A stretch of 64,000 bases of DNA from Streptomyces achromogenes (GTDB lineage Bacteria; Actinomycetota; Actinomycetes; Streptomycetales; Streptomycetaceae), in contig NZ_JAUSYH010000001.1 in assembly GCF_030816715.1 (NCBI RefSeq), positions 8,866,001-8,930,000 of the forward strand, read 5' to 3'. Below the pieces are notes generated by a model that had not been told where the DNA came from, did no database searches, and was given only the letters and a program-made list of their open reading frames with translations. The position numbers were made by a program, and so were the translations under genes. Numbering within the stretch: position 1 is the stretch's first letter; every line of letters begins with the position of its first letter. Shown piece after piece: positions 26,276 through 35,083 of this stretch.

Positions 26276-27009
26276 TTAGGTGTATGAGGCCATGACGTTG
26301 GTGACGCTGCTGCAGGCTCGCGCTGTCGGGGACTGGTTTCCGACGGCGGTGCGTGGTCGATGGTAGTTGTAGTGGATGTTCCAGACTGAAATGGCTTCAG
26401 CGCGCTGGGTTTCTGAGGTCCACACGCGGGCGTAGAGGAACTCTTCGGACGCCGAGTGCAGGTACACGTACCCGGCCTTGGCGCCCCTGGCCTTGGCCCG
26501 GTCCGCGGCCTTCGCCTGCTCGCTGCCGCGGCCGGGGGCGCGCCAGCCGCCGCCGTCGGGAATCCTGCCGACCTTTTTCACGTCCACGTGGACCATGTGC
26601 CCGGGCCTGCGGGCGGGGATCTCCTGCGGCTCGCGGTTCGTCTCGCCGTTGGGGTCGATGAACTTCCGTCGGTTCAGCCCCAGAGGTGGCGGGTGGCCGT
26701 CCGGCGGGAGATGGGTATGCCGTCGGCGGCGAGCTCGAACGCGATCCGGGCCGCGGGCCACTTGCGCTCCCGCCGCAGCGCCCCGACCTCGTGATCACCT
26801 GGCAAGGGGTCCCTGTCGGTTGGCGGTGCGGTGCGCTGGAGCGGTCGAGCAGGCCCAGTTCCCCGTACCGCCGGTACCGGTTGACCCATTTGGAAGCACA
26901 CGCGGGTGCCCATCTCCGCGGCGACGTGTGCGATGGGGCGGGTCTTGCAGCGCTCGATGAGACGGCGGCGTCCTTCGACGGTCAGCGGGGCGTTGCGGTG
27001 AAACAAGAG
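26276..27009 (-). pseudogene. IS481-family transposase, frameshifted and internally deleted
   Basis: Read from 27009: HRNAPLTVEGRRRLIERCKT and RPIAHVAAEMG (helix-turn-helix). After frameshifts near 26890 and 26690 come LRRERKWPAARIAFELAADG, RRKFIDPNGETNREPQEI, RRPGHMVHVDVKKVGRIPDG (first Asp of DDE) and AGYVYLHSA. The sequence then jumps to AEAISVWNIHYNYHRPRTAV, the end of the catalytic domain. About 80 codons containing the second Asp are deleted. It lies just beyond the operator array of the leftward operon. Confidence 0.8.
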
Positions 27010-27055
27010 GTGTTCCTTGCTTCCGGCGGAGGGAGTGGTGGGAAGGGGTTGGGGC

Positions 27056-28032
27056 TCAGTGGTGCGCACGTTGGCGGAGGGCTATGAGTACGCCGGTGAG
27101 GGTGAGCGCGACGGGTATCAGGCTCATCGGCGTGGCGTGACCGTGCTGGATCGCTCCGGCGGCGAGGACCTGTCCTGCGATGACAGAGAGTCCCAGGACG
27201 AGAACGCCGTGGATGCGGGCCAGCCAGGAGGTCAGAGCGACGAAGGCGGTGCCGAGCAGCCCGCCGATGTAGAGGTCGGCGTCGCCGGGCATCCCGTTCA
27301 GGCTGCCTGCGGCAAGCAGGCTGACGGCGAAGGCCACGATGGGTGTGGCCAGGCCGACGACCATGTTGTTCACGGTCGCGGCCCATGGGCCGACAACTCG
27401 TGCGATGCGCCCGTTGAGCGCCTGCTGCACCGACAGGCCGGCCCCGGTGGCCAGCGGGGTGGCGGCGGCCAGCACCGTTGCCCAGGCAACGCCTGCTGTG
27501 AGCTGCTCACTCGCGCCGACGCCCATGGTCGTGACGGCCAGGGCGGTTGCGATGACGCGCGAGCGGCTGACGGCCTGTCGTCCTGAGGGGCTGAGGCCGA
27601 TGTGGTCGACGAACAGCGCGCCGCATGCTTGTCCCGCGGTGACGGCGATGCTGAACAGTGCCACCCCGATCATCGGGGCTGTGAGGCCTTGGCTCGCGAC
27701 AAAGCAGGCACCCAGCACTGCGCCTGAGGCCTCCCAAGGCCGCAGCCGCCTCTCCCGAAAGACTGCTGCGATTCCCGCCACCTCGCGCCGGCGTGCGGGC
27801 ATGAGCAGGCTGACGGCCAGCAGCGCCAGCAGGCTCACGCCGATGCTGATAGCTCCTGCGGCGATGCCAGTGCGGGGCCCGTGCCGAGCTGGGCGGCGAG
27901 GCGTCCGTTGACCTCGGACTGGGGTGCGAGGAGCCCCCCGGCGAGCACCATCAGCGGCACGGACAGTACGCGGACCGCCCTGCACGGCGCTGGACGCCGC
28001 CCGCCAACGACCGTACGGGCAGCGGTGTTCAC
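27056..28032 (-). pseudogene. YdcZ/DMT-type inner-membrane transporter, one frameshift
   Basis: The GTG at 28032 opens RVLSVPLMVLAGGLLAPQSE followed by VNGRLAAQLGTGPA. One frameshift near 27870 then leads into GIAAGAISIGVSLLALLAVS, SGAVLGACFVASQGLTAPMI, ALFSIAVTAGQACGALFVDH and VNNMVVGLATPIVAFAVSLL, about ten hydrophobic segments in total with the duplicated DUF606 (YdcZ) pattern (V-N-x-R-L, ACGALFVDHIGL). The start overlaps the upstream dehydrogenase stop (GTGA). Apart from the single shift the gene is complete, so a sequencing error is possible. Confidence 0.72.
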
Positions 28033-28892
28033 CGCGGCTGCTGCTCGGCAATCACAGCCCAGTCGTCCACTGCGCGGCCGTCGGCGATCGCCTGGTCGAA
28101 CACGCCTCTGAGCAGTTCACCGAACGGCAGGGAGACCGCCTGACCGGCTGCTGCATCCAGGGCGAGGTGGAGGTCCTTGCGTCCAAGTGCTGTGGTGAAC
28201 CCGGCCGGCTGGTACCTGCGCTGCGCGATCATTGACCCATATCCGGAGTAGACGGGTCCGGGAAAGAGTGTCGAGGCCAGCAGTTCGACGAACTGACCCG
28301 GGTCGGCGCCGGCCGCGTCGGCGACGCTGACCGCCTCGCCGAGCGACTGAATCACGCAGGCGATCAGGTAGTTGCCCAGGACCTTGGCGGTGTTGGCCTG
28401 CTCGGGCCGCTCGCCCAGGCGCCAGGTGCGCGATCCGATCGCGTCGAAGAACGGCTGGACCCGGTCGATGAGCCCGGGCTCTCCTGCGGCGAGGATGTTC
28501 AGCGCACCGGCCTCCGCGACGCTGACCCGGCCGAACACCGGGGCGGCCACATATCCGATCCCGTGCGCAGCGTGCGCCTCTGCGGCCCGGCGGGCCAGCC
28601 CGACGCTCACCGTAGCCACGTTGACGTGCACCGCCCCAGGCCGGGCCTGTCCGAGGACCCCGGAGTCGAGGAAGGCCTCCGCGAAGGCGGTGTCGTCGGA
28701 CAGGACCGAGAACGCCACCGGGCACTGGAGGGCCTCCGCGACCGATGCGGCGCGGAGGGCGCCGGCCTCCGCGAGCTCTTCCGCAGGCCCCGCTGAACGG
28801 TTCCACACCACAGTCTCCAGGCCTGCCCGCACCAGATTGCGCGCGATCGCCCGCCCCATCCCGCCCAGGCCGATGACTGCAACCTCGCCCAT
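28029..28892 (-). CDS. NAD(P)-dependent beta-hydroxyacid dehydrogenase / imine reductase-like
   Basis: A 287-residue protein of the 3-hydroxyisobutyrate dehydrogenase superfamily. It starts MGEVAVIGLGGMGRAIARNL (NADP site), continues with VAFSVLSDDTAFAEAFLDSG, VHVNVATVSVGLARRAAEAH and APVFGRVSVAEAGALNILAA, and has the helix NTAKVLGNYLIACVIQSLGE where the family's catalytic Lys lies. Members reduce or oxidise beta-hydroxy acids, and some reduce cyclic imines. GGAGG precedes the ATG. Coupled to the YdcZ-like transporter and divergent from the CGNR regulator. Confidence 0.86.
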   Translation of the reverse strand: MGEVAVIGLGGMGRAIARNLVRAGLETVVWNRSAGPAEELAEAGALRAASVAEALQCPVAFSVLSDDTAFAEAFLDSGVLGQARPGAVHVNVATVSVGLARRAAEAHAAHGIGYVAAPVFGRVSVAEAGALNILAAGEPGLIDRVQPFFDAIGSRTWRLGERPEQANTAKVLGNYLIACVIQSLGEAVSVADAAGADPGQFVELLASTLFPGPVYSGYGSMIAQRRYQPAGFTTALGRKDLHLALDAAAGQAVSLPFGELLRGVFDQAIADGRAVDDWAVIAEQQPR

Positions 28893-28918
28893 CGCGCAAC
28901 CTCCATAGTGTGAACTAT

Positions 28919-28978
28919 CTAAGACGGTTCAACTATGACGCGATTCGACGCCGATGTCGAACTGGCTAAGATGGTTCA
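28919..28978. promoter_or_regulatory. Direct-repeat operator between the dehydrogenase and CGNR genes
   Basis: CTAAGACGGTTCA at 28919-28931 and CTAAGATGGTTCA at 28966-28978 differ at one base. GGTTCA half-sites recur nearby, and ATAGT-GTGA-ACTAT forms a short palindrome just before the first copy. The spacing of 47 bp puts the copies near the promoters of both divergent genes. Confidence 0.55.
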
Positions 28979-29008
28979 GGTAGTCCATGGTGGTTCATAC
29001 GAAAGGGG

Positions 29009-29563
29009 GTGCCCGTGGAGGCCCGTCGACTGTTCCGGCTGGACAACGAGGTGCTGGCGTTCCGCTTCACCGCCACGATGAGCGACCGGGTCGGCGCGGA
29101 GCCCCAGGAGCGGCTCTCCGACCCCGGCCGGCTGGAGATCTGGTTGCATGCCGCGGGGCTCAGCGTGCCTGACGTCTCGCCCACCGAGCTCCAGGATGCG
29201 CTAACGCTGAGAGAAGCGATCTACCGTGCCGGGCTGGCCGTCGCCGCCACCCAGCGCCCCAATCCGGGTGACGCGGCAATCCTGAACGGGGCCGCGGCCG
29301 CAGGACAACCAAGGCCCGGTCTCGAGAACGGGCTCGCAGTCTGGCACCTCAGCAAGGAAGCACCGGTACCGGACGCGCTCGGAGTGCTTGCCGCCGACGC
29401 CATCCAAATACTCGGAGGCCCCGACCGTAGCCGGATCAAAGCATGCGAAGGCCCCGGCTGCGCCGGCCTCTTCCTCGACACCAGTCGCGGCACAAACCGC
29501 CGATGGTGCTCAATGAACACCTGCGGCAACAGGGTCAAAAAAGCCCGGCTCGCAGACAGGTAA
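29009..29563 (+). CDS. CGNR zinc-finger (ABATE-domain) regulator
   Basis: A 184-residue protein with an N-terminal ABATE region (LDNEVLAFRFTATMSDRVGA, DALTLREAIYRAGLAVAATQ) and a C-terminal CGNR zinc finger: KACEGPGCAGLFLDTSR, then RRWCSMNTCGNRVKKAR. The four Cys would bind zinc and CGNR probably contacts nucleic acid. These proteins are presumed stress- or substrate-responsive regulators. The GTG at 29009 follows GAAAGGGG. It is divergent from the dehydrogenase-transporter pair, with direct repeats between, so probably its regulator. Confidence 0.88.
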   Translation: MPVEARRLFRLDNEVLAFRFTATMSDRVGAEPQERLSDPGRLEIWLHAAGLSVPDVSPTELQDALTLREAIYRAGLAVAATQRPNPGDAAILNGAAAAGQPRPGLENGLAVWHLSKEAPVPDALGVLAADAIQILGGPDRSRIKACEGPGCAGLFLDTSRGTNRRWCSMNTCGNRVKKARLADR

Positions 29564-29784
29564 CGACTACAGGAAACCGCCCCCGTAGCTCTCCGGTACC
29601 GCCTCGCGCTCATGTCAGAGGCGGGTCGCCAACAGCGGACGCCGCCAGCACCCTGTCAACAACCTCACGACCCGGAACAGCTAGGAGTGCCTTGTGCGGG
29701 CCCCGGCGTCGACCGCCCCACGGTCCAGGGGGCTTCCGTGCCCGGGGAAGCGACTTGAGGTGTGGGGGCAAAACCCGACAGAGG

Positions 29785-29821
29785 TATAGTCGACAAACGA
29801 CCAAGCGGTCGACAAGCGCTT
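29785..29821 (+). promoter_or_regulatory. GntR promoter with two operators
   Basis: A -10-like TATAGT (29785-29790) overlaps TAGTCGACAAACGACCA (29787-29803). A second, weaker copy, GCGGTCGACAAGCGCTT (29805-29821), follows immediately. Both match the site repeated at 26213 and 31238, which indicates autoregulation. Confidence 0.72.
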
Positions 29822-29836
29822 AGGGAGGGTGGCGGG

Positions 29837-30523
29837 GTGGACCACAAGTTCGAGTGGCAGGAGCAGCGGACGACGACGCCGGATGGCGTCTACCGCACAC
29901 TGCGGGCGGCCATCCTCGACGGGACCGTACCTCCTGGTGGCCAGCTACGAGAGGCGCACATCGCCTCGGATCTCGGGATCAGCCGGTCCCCGCTGCGCGA
30001 GGCGCTGACCAAGCTGGAGGAGGAGGGGCTCGTCGTAAAGATCCCCTACCGTGGGGCGTTCGTCGTAGAGGTGAGCCCTCGAGAGGTCGCCGAGATCGAC
30101 TCGGTCCGGCTGCATGTCGAACCCTACGCCGCCGAGCTCTCGGCCGAAGCGCTGCGTGGTCCTGAGCGGCCGCAGTTGCTGCAGACTGTCGAGGATCTCC
30201 GTCGGGCGATGGAGAAGGACGACATCCCGGCCAGCATCGACGCCCACCTTCGTTTCCACCGGCTCTTCTACGAGCTCTCGGGGCACGGCATCCTGCAGGG
30301 CCTTTGGAACGGCTGGGAGACCAAGCTGCGCCTCTACCTCAGCGTCGATCACCGTACTTACAGCGACAACCCGCGTCAACTGGTCGTCGAGCACGAGAGG
30401 TTGGCCGCGGTTGCCCTGGAAGGCGACACCGACGCCTTCCGTCAGGAACTGGCTGCCCATTTCCCCATGGGGCTGCGAGCCCAGACGGGAGATGCGGGGG
30501 AACCGACGCACCGGCACGTATGA
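29837..30523 (+). CDS. GntR-family regulator, FadR/FCD subclass
   Basis: A 228-residue regulator. Residues ~10-78 form the GntR winged helix (GVYRTLRAAILDGTVPPGGQ, LGISRSPLREALTKLEEEGL). The C-terminal FCD domain has the metal-binding pattern: VRLHVEPYAAELSA, HLRFHRLFYELSG, and a late EHERLAAVALEGDTDAFRQE followed by LAAHF. FCD proteins usually sense organic or amino acids. The GTG at 29837 has GGAGGG seven bases upstream. Operators of one type occur at its own promoter and at both flanking catabolic operons, so it is the likely local master repressor. Confidence 0.92.
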   Translation: MDHKFEWQEQRTTTPDGVYRTLRAAILDGTVPPGGQLREAHIASDLGISRSPLREALTKLEEEGLVVKIPYRGAFVVEVSPREVAEIDSVRLHVEPYAAELSAEALRGPERPQLLQTVEDLRRAMEKDDIPASIDAHLRFHRLFYELSGHGILQGLWNGWETKLRLYLSVDHRTYSDNPRQLVVEHERLAAVALEGDTDAFRQELAAHFPMGLRAQTGDAGEPTHRHV

Positions 30524-31211
30524 GGCCATGCCGCGTGTGTGCAGTGTCCGGCCCGCTCCTCACCGTGACGTTGCGGACCCGTGCCGAAAGGTCGGGATCA
30601 AGCTCGCACCGTCAACGCGATCGTGTAGCGGATCTTGTATGAAGGACGCCGGCCGCTGGCGCGGTGGGACGGGCTGGGGCGACGGGGCGTTCACGGCTGC
30701 GAGGAGTCCTGGGTGCCTCCCATGTTTGTCAGGATCGGTCGGACTCTGTCCGGGTCGGTGCCCCCGCGCGCTCTGACGGGCTCGATCACGCCACCGTGAC
30801 CCGGCCGGTGCGCCGATGCCGTCGAGTTCGTCGAGCACGCCCCAGAGCGACCGGGCCGGGCCCTGGCTTCGGTCCCCCGGGCGACAGCGCGGATATGCGG
30901 TCGGCGAGGTCGCCGAGCCCGGAGGTAACTGCCCGGCCTGTACGGCGGGGCGAGTCGTGGCATTAAGGATCTCCTGGGCGTGAGGTCGACCGTCGGCGCG
31001 TGGTTCGGCGATCCGATCGGCGCTCTGCGTCAATCGCCCTGGAATCCGCCGCCGTCAGCGACCGTCATGTGGACAGGTGCGCTGCACGCTCTCGCCCACG
31101 CCGAACCGGATGGACCGGCGAGCGCGGTTGCGGTGTCGGCCGTCGTTTCCGGCAGCAGCGGATGGGTCCGCACGCGGCGCTCCCAGCTTGTGCTCGGCGC
31201 TGAAGTTTGTG
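30524..31211. other. No confident gene (688 bp)
   Basis: Long open frames exist on both strands but none resembles a known family. A minus-strand block near 30800-30850 (WGVLDELDGIGAPAGSRW) looks coding and may be a remnant. The right end holds promoter sequence for the RidA operon. Confidence 0.45.
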
Positions 31212-31254
31212 TTGACAGTGTTCAACAGGCAGCCCTATGGTCGACAAACGACAA
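31212..31254 (+). promoter_or_regulatory. Promoter of the rightward operon with GntR operator
   Basis: TTGACA (31212-31217) and TATGGT (31236-31241) are 18 bp apart. TGGTCGACAAACGACAA (31238-31254) overlaps the -10 and matches the sites at 26213 and 29787. A further short palindrome, GTTGACAGTGTTCAAC, covers the -35. Confidence 0.75.
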
Positions 31255-31406
31255 TCAGGGTGGCTGATTTAAGCCATCATGCGGCGCTTTGTCGCCACAA
31301 GTGCTCGAGAGGACGGCCGAGTGCAGATAATCACAATTCACAAGATGCGGATCTTCGCAGCGAACTGCGAGGGTTTGTGGCCTGTGCCGTCCAAGGCGGT
31401 GGCACG

Positions 31407-31892
31407 GTGAGCGGGCGCGTGGCCTCGGTAGCACAGACCGGCTCGGCTTCCGGTCGGCTCCAGGCCTTGGGTCTGACCCTTCCCGAGCTCCGTGAGAATC
31501 CGTACTACGCGCACCACCGCAGTGTGGATTCGAGCATCTACGTTTCGGGTCAACTTCCTTACAAGGAAGGTTGGTTGCTGGGCCAGGGCGTCGTCGGGCG
31601 GGACGTGGAGCTGGAGACCGCGCAGGAGCTCGCACGCCATGCCGCGCTCAACGCGCTCGCCGCCGCAGTGCAGGCGGTCGGCGACCTGGACCGGGTCCGG
31701 ATCGTGCAGATGCTGGTCTTCGTGGCCAGCACGCCGGACTTCGGTATGCAGTCACAGGTCGCCAACGCGGCCAGTGAACTGCTCATCGAGGTACTGGGCG
31801 AGAACGGCCGGCACGCCCGCACCGCTATCGGCGTCGCCGGGCTACCGCTCAACAGTCCGGTCGAGATCCAGATGGTCTGCACCGCGGTGTAG
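31407..31892 (+). CDS. RidA/YjgF-family imine deaminase (right copy)
   Basis: A 161-residue paralogue of the gene at 24961-25446. After the first 56 residues, which are strongly diverged (RLQALGLTLPELRENPYYAH, SSIYVSGQLPYKEGW), the two proteins differ at only four positions. It has the same Arg-containing HARTAIGVAGLPLNSPVE block. The GTG at 31407 is preceded by AAGG, and a ~150-base leader separates it from the promoter. It is first gene of the rightward operon, followed by a PLP enzyme whose imine or enamine products RidA could hydrolyse. Confidence 0.9.
   Translation: MSGRVASVAQTGSASGRLQALGLTLPELRENPYYAHHRSVDSSIYVSGQLPYKEGWLLGQGVVGRDVELETAQELARHAALNALAAAVQAVGDLDRVRIVQMLVFVASTPDFGMQSQVANAASELLIEVLGENGRHARTAIGVAGLPLNSPVEIQMVCTAV
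31577..31892 (+). repeat. inverted repeat, right arm (RidA 3' half)
   Basis: The mate of 24961-25276 on the opposite strand. Homology ends near the stop codon on one side and abruptly inside the gene on the other. Confidence 0.88.
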
Positions 31893-32015
31893 GGGTGGGC
31901 ACGACGGCGGTGCAGCGCGAGCGTGGGTGATGGTGCGCGCCACGCACATTCGGCATTCGAGGGAGTCGGCATCCGCTCCCTCGTTCATTCCCAGACACAG
32001 CAAGAGGAGTGCAGC

Positions 32016-33122
32016 GTGAACCGGCTCCAGCGAGCACTCGACGCCCTGGTCGAGCGGGTCGACACCCCCGCGCCGATCGTGCTGGTCGATGTCATGCAGG
32101 ACAACATTGACCGCATGCAGGGCTTCGCCGCCCGGCACAACCTCGATGTCAGGCCTCACGTCAAGACGCACAAGTGCGTGGAAATCGGCCGGCGGCAGAT
32201 CGAAGCCGGGGCGGTCGGAATCACCGCGGGCAACGTTGGTGAGGCCGAGGTCTTCGCCGGGGCCGGATTCGACGACATCTTCCTCGCCTACCCGGTCTGG
32301 CCCTCGGGAACGAAGGGGGCCCGGATCCGCCGACTCGCCGAGTCCGTGCGGCTGCGGGTCGGCGTGGACAACGTCGCGGCGATCGAGGCCCTCGCCGACG
32401 CGATAGGCGACGAACCGGACCGGCTGCAGGTCGTGGTCGAGGTCGACTGTGGTGCCCGTCGTTCCGGAGCACCGCCCGAGGCAGCGGGCGACCTCGCGCT
32501 CGCCGCCCGCAAGCGCGGCCTGGTGCCGGTGGGCGTCTTCACCTATCCAGGTCACGGCAGCTCCGGCCCGGACGCTCGCGAGCGCGCCGCGCGGGACCAG
32601 GATGCCGCGCTCACCACCGCGGTACGCAGCCTCGACGGCGTCGGGATCACCGCCGAAGTGGTCAGCGCCGGCTCCACACCCACCGTCGAGTTCTCCACCA
32701 GCAGCGTCATCACCGAAATCCGTCCCGGCGAGTACGTCTTCGGGGACCTGAACAACGCGCGGCTCGGCGCCTGCACGGACGATCAGATCGCGCTGTTCGT
32801 CGCCGCCACCGTGGTCAGCGACTGGGTGCCCGAGCAGGTCATCCTCGACACGGGCACCAAGGCCCTCAGCCGCGAAGGCAGCATCGAGCGCGGCTACGGC
32901 CGGGTCGCCGGCACGGCGGCCGTTCTGTCCAAGCTCAACGAGTACCACGGATTCCTCGCGCTGCCCGCGGGCGGGTTCCGCCCCAGGGTCGGCACCGTGG
33001 TGCCGGTGGTGCCGAACCACGTCTGTCCGGTTGTCGTCAATTTTGAGGAGTTGATCGTCACCGACAGCGCCGGCACGTCGCTGCAGCGGTGGCCGGTCGA
33101 CGCCCGCGGCTTCCTCAGCTGA
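32016..33122 (+). CDS. D-threonine aldolase / D-serine deaminase-like PLP enzyme (DSD1 family)
   Basis: A 368-residue fold-type III PLP enzyme: alanine-racemase-like barrel with RPHVKTHKCVEIGRRQIEAG, where the first Lys (about residue 50) would hold PLP, and ITAGNVGEAEVFAGAGFDDI. A C-terminal DSD1-type domain carries VPNHVCPVVVNF, whose His-x-Cys binds the catalytic divalent metal. Members cleave beta-hydroxy-D-amino acids (D-threonine, D-hydroxyaspartate) or dehydrate D-serine; which applies is not clear. The GTG at 32016 follows AGAGGAG. It is second gene of the rightward operon. Confidence 0.9.
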   Translation: MNRLQRALDALVERVDTPAPIVLVDVMQDNIDRMQGFAARHNLDVRPHVKTHKCVEIGRRQIEAGAVGITAGNVGEAEVFAGAGFDDIFLAYPVWPSGTKGARIRRLAESVRLRVGVDNVAAIEALADAIGDEPDRLQVVVEVDCGARRSGAPPEAAGDLALAARKRGLVPVGVFTYPGHGSSGPDARERAARDQDAALTTAVRSLDGVGITAEVVSAGSTPTVEFSTSSVITEIRPGEYVFGDLNNARLGACTDDQIALFVAATVVSDWVPEQVILDTGTKALSREGSIERGYGRVAGTAAVLSKLNEYHGFLALPAGGFRPRVGTVVPVVPNHVCPVVVNFEELIVTDSAGTSLQRWPVDARGFLS

Positions 33123-33194
33123 CGGGCCCCGGGACGAGACCCCCTGGCTGAGCGCCACCCCACCGACCTCTCCCCCCGTGAAGGAATGTCTGAC

Positions 33195-33929
33195 ATGAGA
33201 CTCAAGAACGTCGCGGCCATGGTGACCGGTGCCAGCAGTGGCATCGGGCAGGCGGTGAGTTCTCACTTCCGCCGCGAGGGCGCGCGACTGTTGCTCACCG
33301 GCCGCAAGGAGCAACTCGACACCGCCCAGCCCGACGACCTGTACATCCCGGGAGACCTCAATGACGAGGGGTTCGTCGAGGGCCTGGCCAACCAGGCCGC
33401 CCAGTCCCTCGGCACCGTCGACGTCGTCGTCCTCAACCACGGCCTGCAGGCCAGCAGCCCGCTCACCGAGATGCCCTACGACGACGCGAAGAACGTGCTC
33501 GACAGCAATCTGCTCAGCGCGTTCCTGGTGATGAAGCACTTCGCGCCGCTGATGCCCCCCGAAGGAGGCTCAGTCGTCTGCGTAAGTTCACGGCTCGGCA
33601 TGGTCGGCAAGCCCGGGGAAGTCCTGTACTCCGCCGCTAAGGGAGGCCTCATCATGCTCGCCAAGGGGGCGGCGATCGAATGGGCCCCGCGCAACATCCG
33701 CGTCAACGTCGTCGCTCCAGGCCTGACCGCCACCCCGATCATCGAAGCAGCGATCCAGCGCAGCCCCGACCCTGAGGCCTACCGCCGCGAGCGCGAGACC
33801 CAGATCCCGCTGCAACGCCTCGCCACCCCCGAAGAAGTCGCCGACGCGGTCCTCTTCTTCGCATCAGCAGAGTCGTCGTACATCACCGGAGCAGTCCTCC
33901 CCGTCGACGGCGGATACACCGCCTTCTGA
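33195..33929 (+). CDS. short-chain dehydrogenase/reductase
   Basis: A 244-residue classical SDR: AAMVTGASSGIGQAVSSHFR (cofactor), VVVLNHGLQASS (NHG in place of NAG), VCVSSRLGMVGKPGEVLYSA with the catalytic Ser and YSAAK, and a SSYITGAVLPVDGGYTAF end. The ATG at 33195 is chosen over 33186 because AAGGA touches the first ATG but lies nine bases before the second. It probably oxidises or reduces the hydroxy or keto product of the upstream PLP enzyme. A truncated relative lies in the leftward operon at 24760-24905. Confidence 0.9.
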   Translation: MRLKNVAAMVTGASSGIGQAVSSHFRREGARLLLTGRKEQLDTAQPDDLYIPGDLNDEGFVEGLANQAAQSLGTVDVVVLNHGLQASSPLTEMPYDDAKNVLDSNLLSAFLVMKHFAPLMPPEGGSVVCVSSRLGMVGKPGEVLYSAAKGGLIMLAKGAAIEWAPRNIRVNVVAPGLTATPIIEAAIQRSPDPEAYRRERETQIPLQRLATPEEVADAVLFFASAESSYITGAVLPVDGGYTAF

Positions 33930-34125
33930 ACACCCCTGCCTTGTCGTACGTGAAGGTCGCGAACCGCGGTCCGGTCGAAGCGATGAGCGGATGCCGTTCG
34001 GCACCCCACGAGGCCCAACGCCCAGTCTGACGAGTTCCGGATCGCCCCAGCCGGTTCCAAACAGCCACCCATCCGGGATCTGAGTGGCTCCCAGTGCGCT
34101 TTCCCCTTTTGTAAGGAGCAAACCC

Positions 34126-35082
34126 ATGCGAATCAGAAGACACTTGAGCGTCCCCATGGTCATGGCCGCCCTGGCTCTCGCGCTCGCCGCGTGCGGGGCG
34201 AGCGGCACGCCGCAGAACGTGGGGGCCAAGGGCACGGCGCAAGGCGGAGGTTCCGGATCGTCGGCCGAGCACACCGACGACATCTCGGTGGGCGTGAAGC
34301 CGGATGCCAAGGCCGTGAAGCTGCTGCCCGCGGCGGTGAAGGCCGAGGGCAAGCTCTCGGTGGCCATGGACCTGACCAGCCCGCCCACCACGTTCATGGC
34401 GTCGGACAACAAGACCCCGATCGGGTTCAACCCGGACATGGCCCGGCTGATCGCCGCCAAGCTCGGCCTGAAGCTGCAGATCAACAACGTCAAGTTCGAC
34501 ACCATCATCACCGGACTGCAGGCCGGTCGGTACGACTTCACGGCCTCCACCATGGGCGCCACGAAGGACCGGCTGAAGGTGCTCGACATGGTCGACTACT
34601 TCAAGGCCGGGACCGGAGTCTCCGTCCCCTACGGGAACCCGCAGAAGCTGGGCACCCACACGCTGTGCGGGCACCGCGTCGGTGTCACGTCCGGCAGCAC
34701 CCAGGAGCTGCAGTGGGTGCCGCTGCTGTCCAAGCAGGACTGTACGAGCAAGGGCAAGCCCGCCATCGAGGCGGTGACCCTGCCCAGCGTGAACGACGCT
34801 CTCACCCAGCTGGTCTCCAAGCGGCTCGACGCGGTGATGTACGACTTCACCGCGCTCGGGTGGGCGGCCGAGCAGCAGCCCAAGACGTTCGAGGTCCTCA
34901 AGCCCATGGTGACCGCCAAGACCGTGGCCGTCGCGCTGAAGAAGGACTCGCCGCTGACCCCCGCGGTGCAGGCTGCCGTCCAGTCGATCATCGACAGCCC
35001 CGAGTACGCCGAGGCTCTGGGCCGCTGGGGCTTCCCGGATCTCGGGATCACGACCGCGGCCATGGCCGTCCCGCAGGACTGA
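34126..35082 (+). CDS. amino-acid ABC transporter substrate-binding lipoprotein
   Basis: A 318-residue family 3 extracellular solute-binding protein. The lipoprotein signal MRIRRHLSVPMVMAALALAL ends at the lipobox AAC-G, and the binding domain includes LSVAMDLTSPPTTFMASDNK, GFNPDMARLIAAKLGLKL and RYDFTASTMGATKDRLKVLD. Substrates of this class are polar amino acids, opines and related amines. GTAAGGAG lies upstream of the ATG. One base separates its stop codon from the permease start, so the three transport genes are co-translated. It is transport arm of the GntR-controlled operon. Confidence 0.92.
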   Translation: MRIRRHLSVPMVMAALALALAACGASGTPQNVGAKGTAQGGGSGSSAEHTDDISVGVKPDAKAVKLLPAAVKAEGKLSVAMDLTSPPTTFMASDNKTPIGFNPDMARLIAAKLGLKLQINNVKFDTIITGLQAGRYDFTASTMGATKDRLKVLDMVDYFKAGTGVSVPYGNPQKLGTHTLCGHRVGVTSGSTQELQWVPLLSKQDCTSKGKPAIEAVTLPSVNDALTQLVSKRLDAVMYDFTALGWAAEQQPKTFEVLKPMVTAKTVAVALKKDSPLTPAVQAAVQSIIDSPEYAEALGRWGFPDLGITTAAMAVPQD

Positions 35083-35083
35083 C

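Noticed and set aside
30560..31033. 157-codon minus-strand frame between the GntR and RidA genes
   Set aside because: No recognisable family; composition is compatible with a chance open frame. It was recorded only as unassigned sequence.
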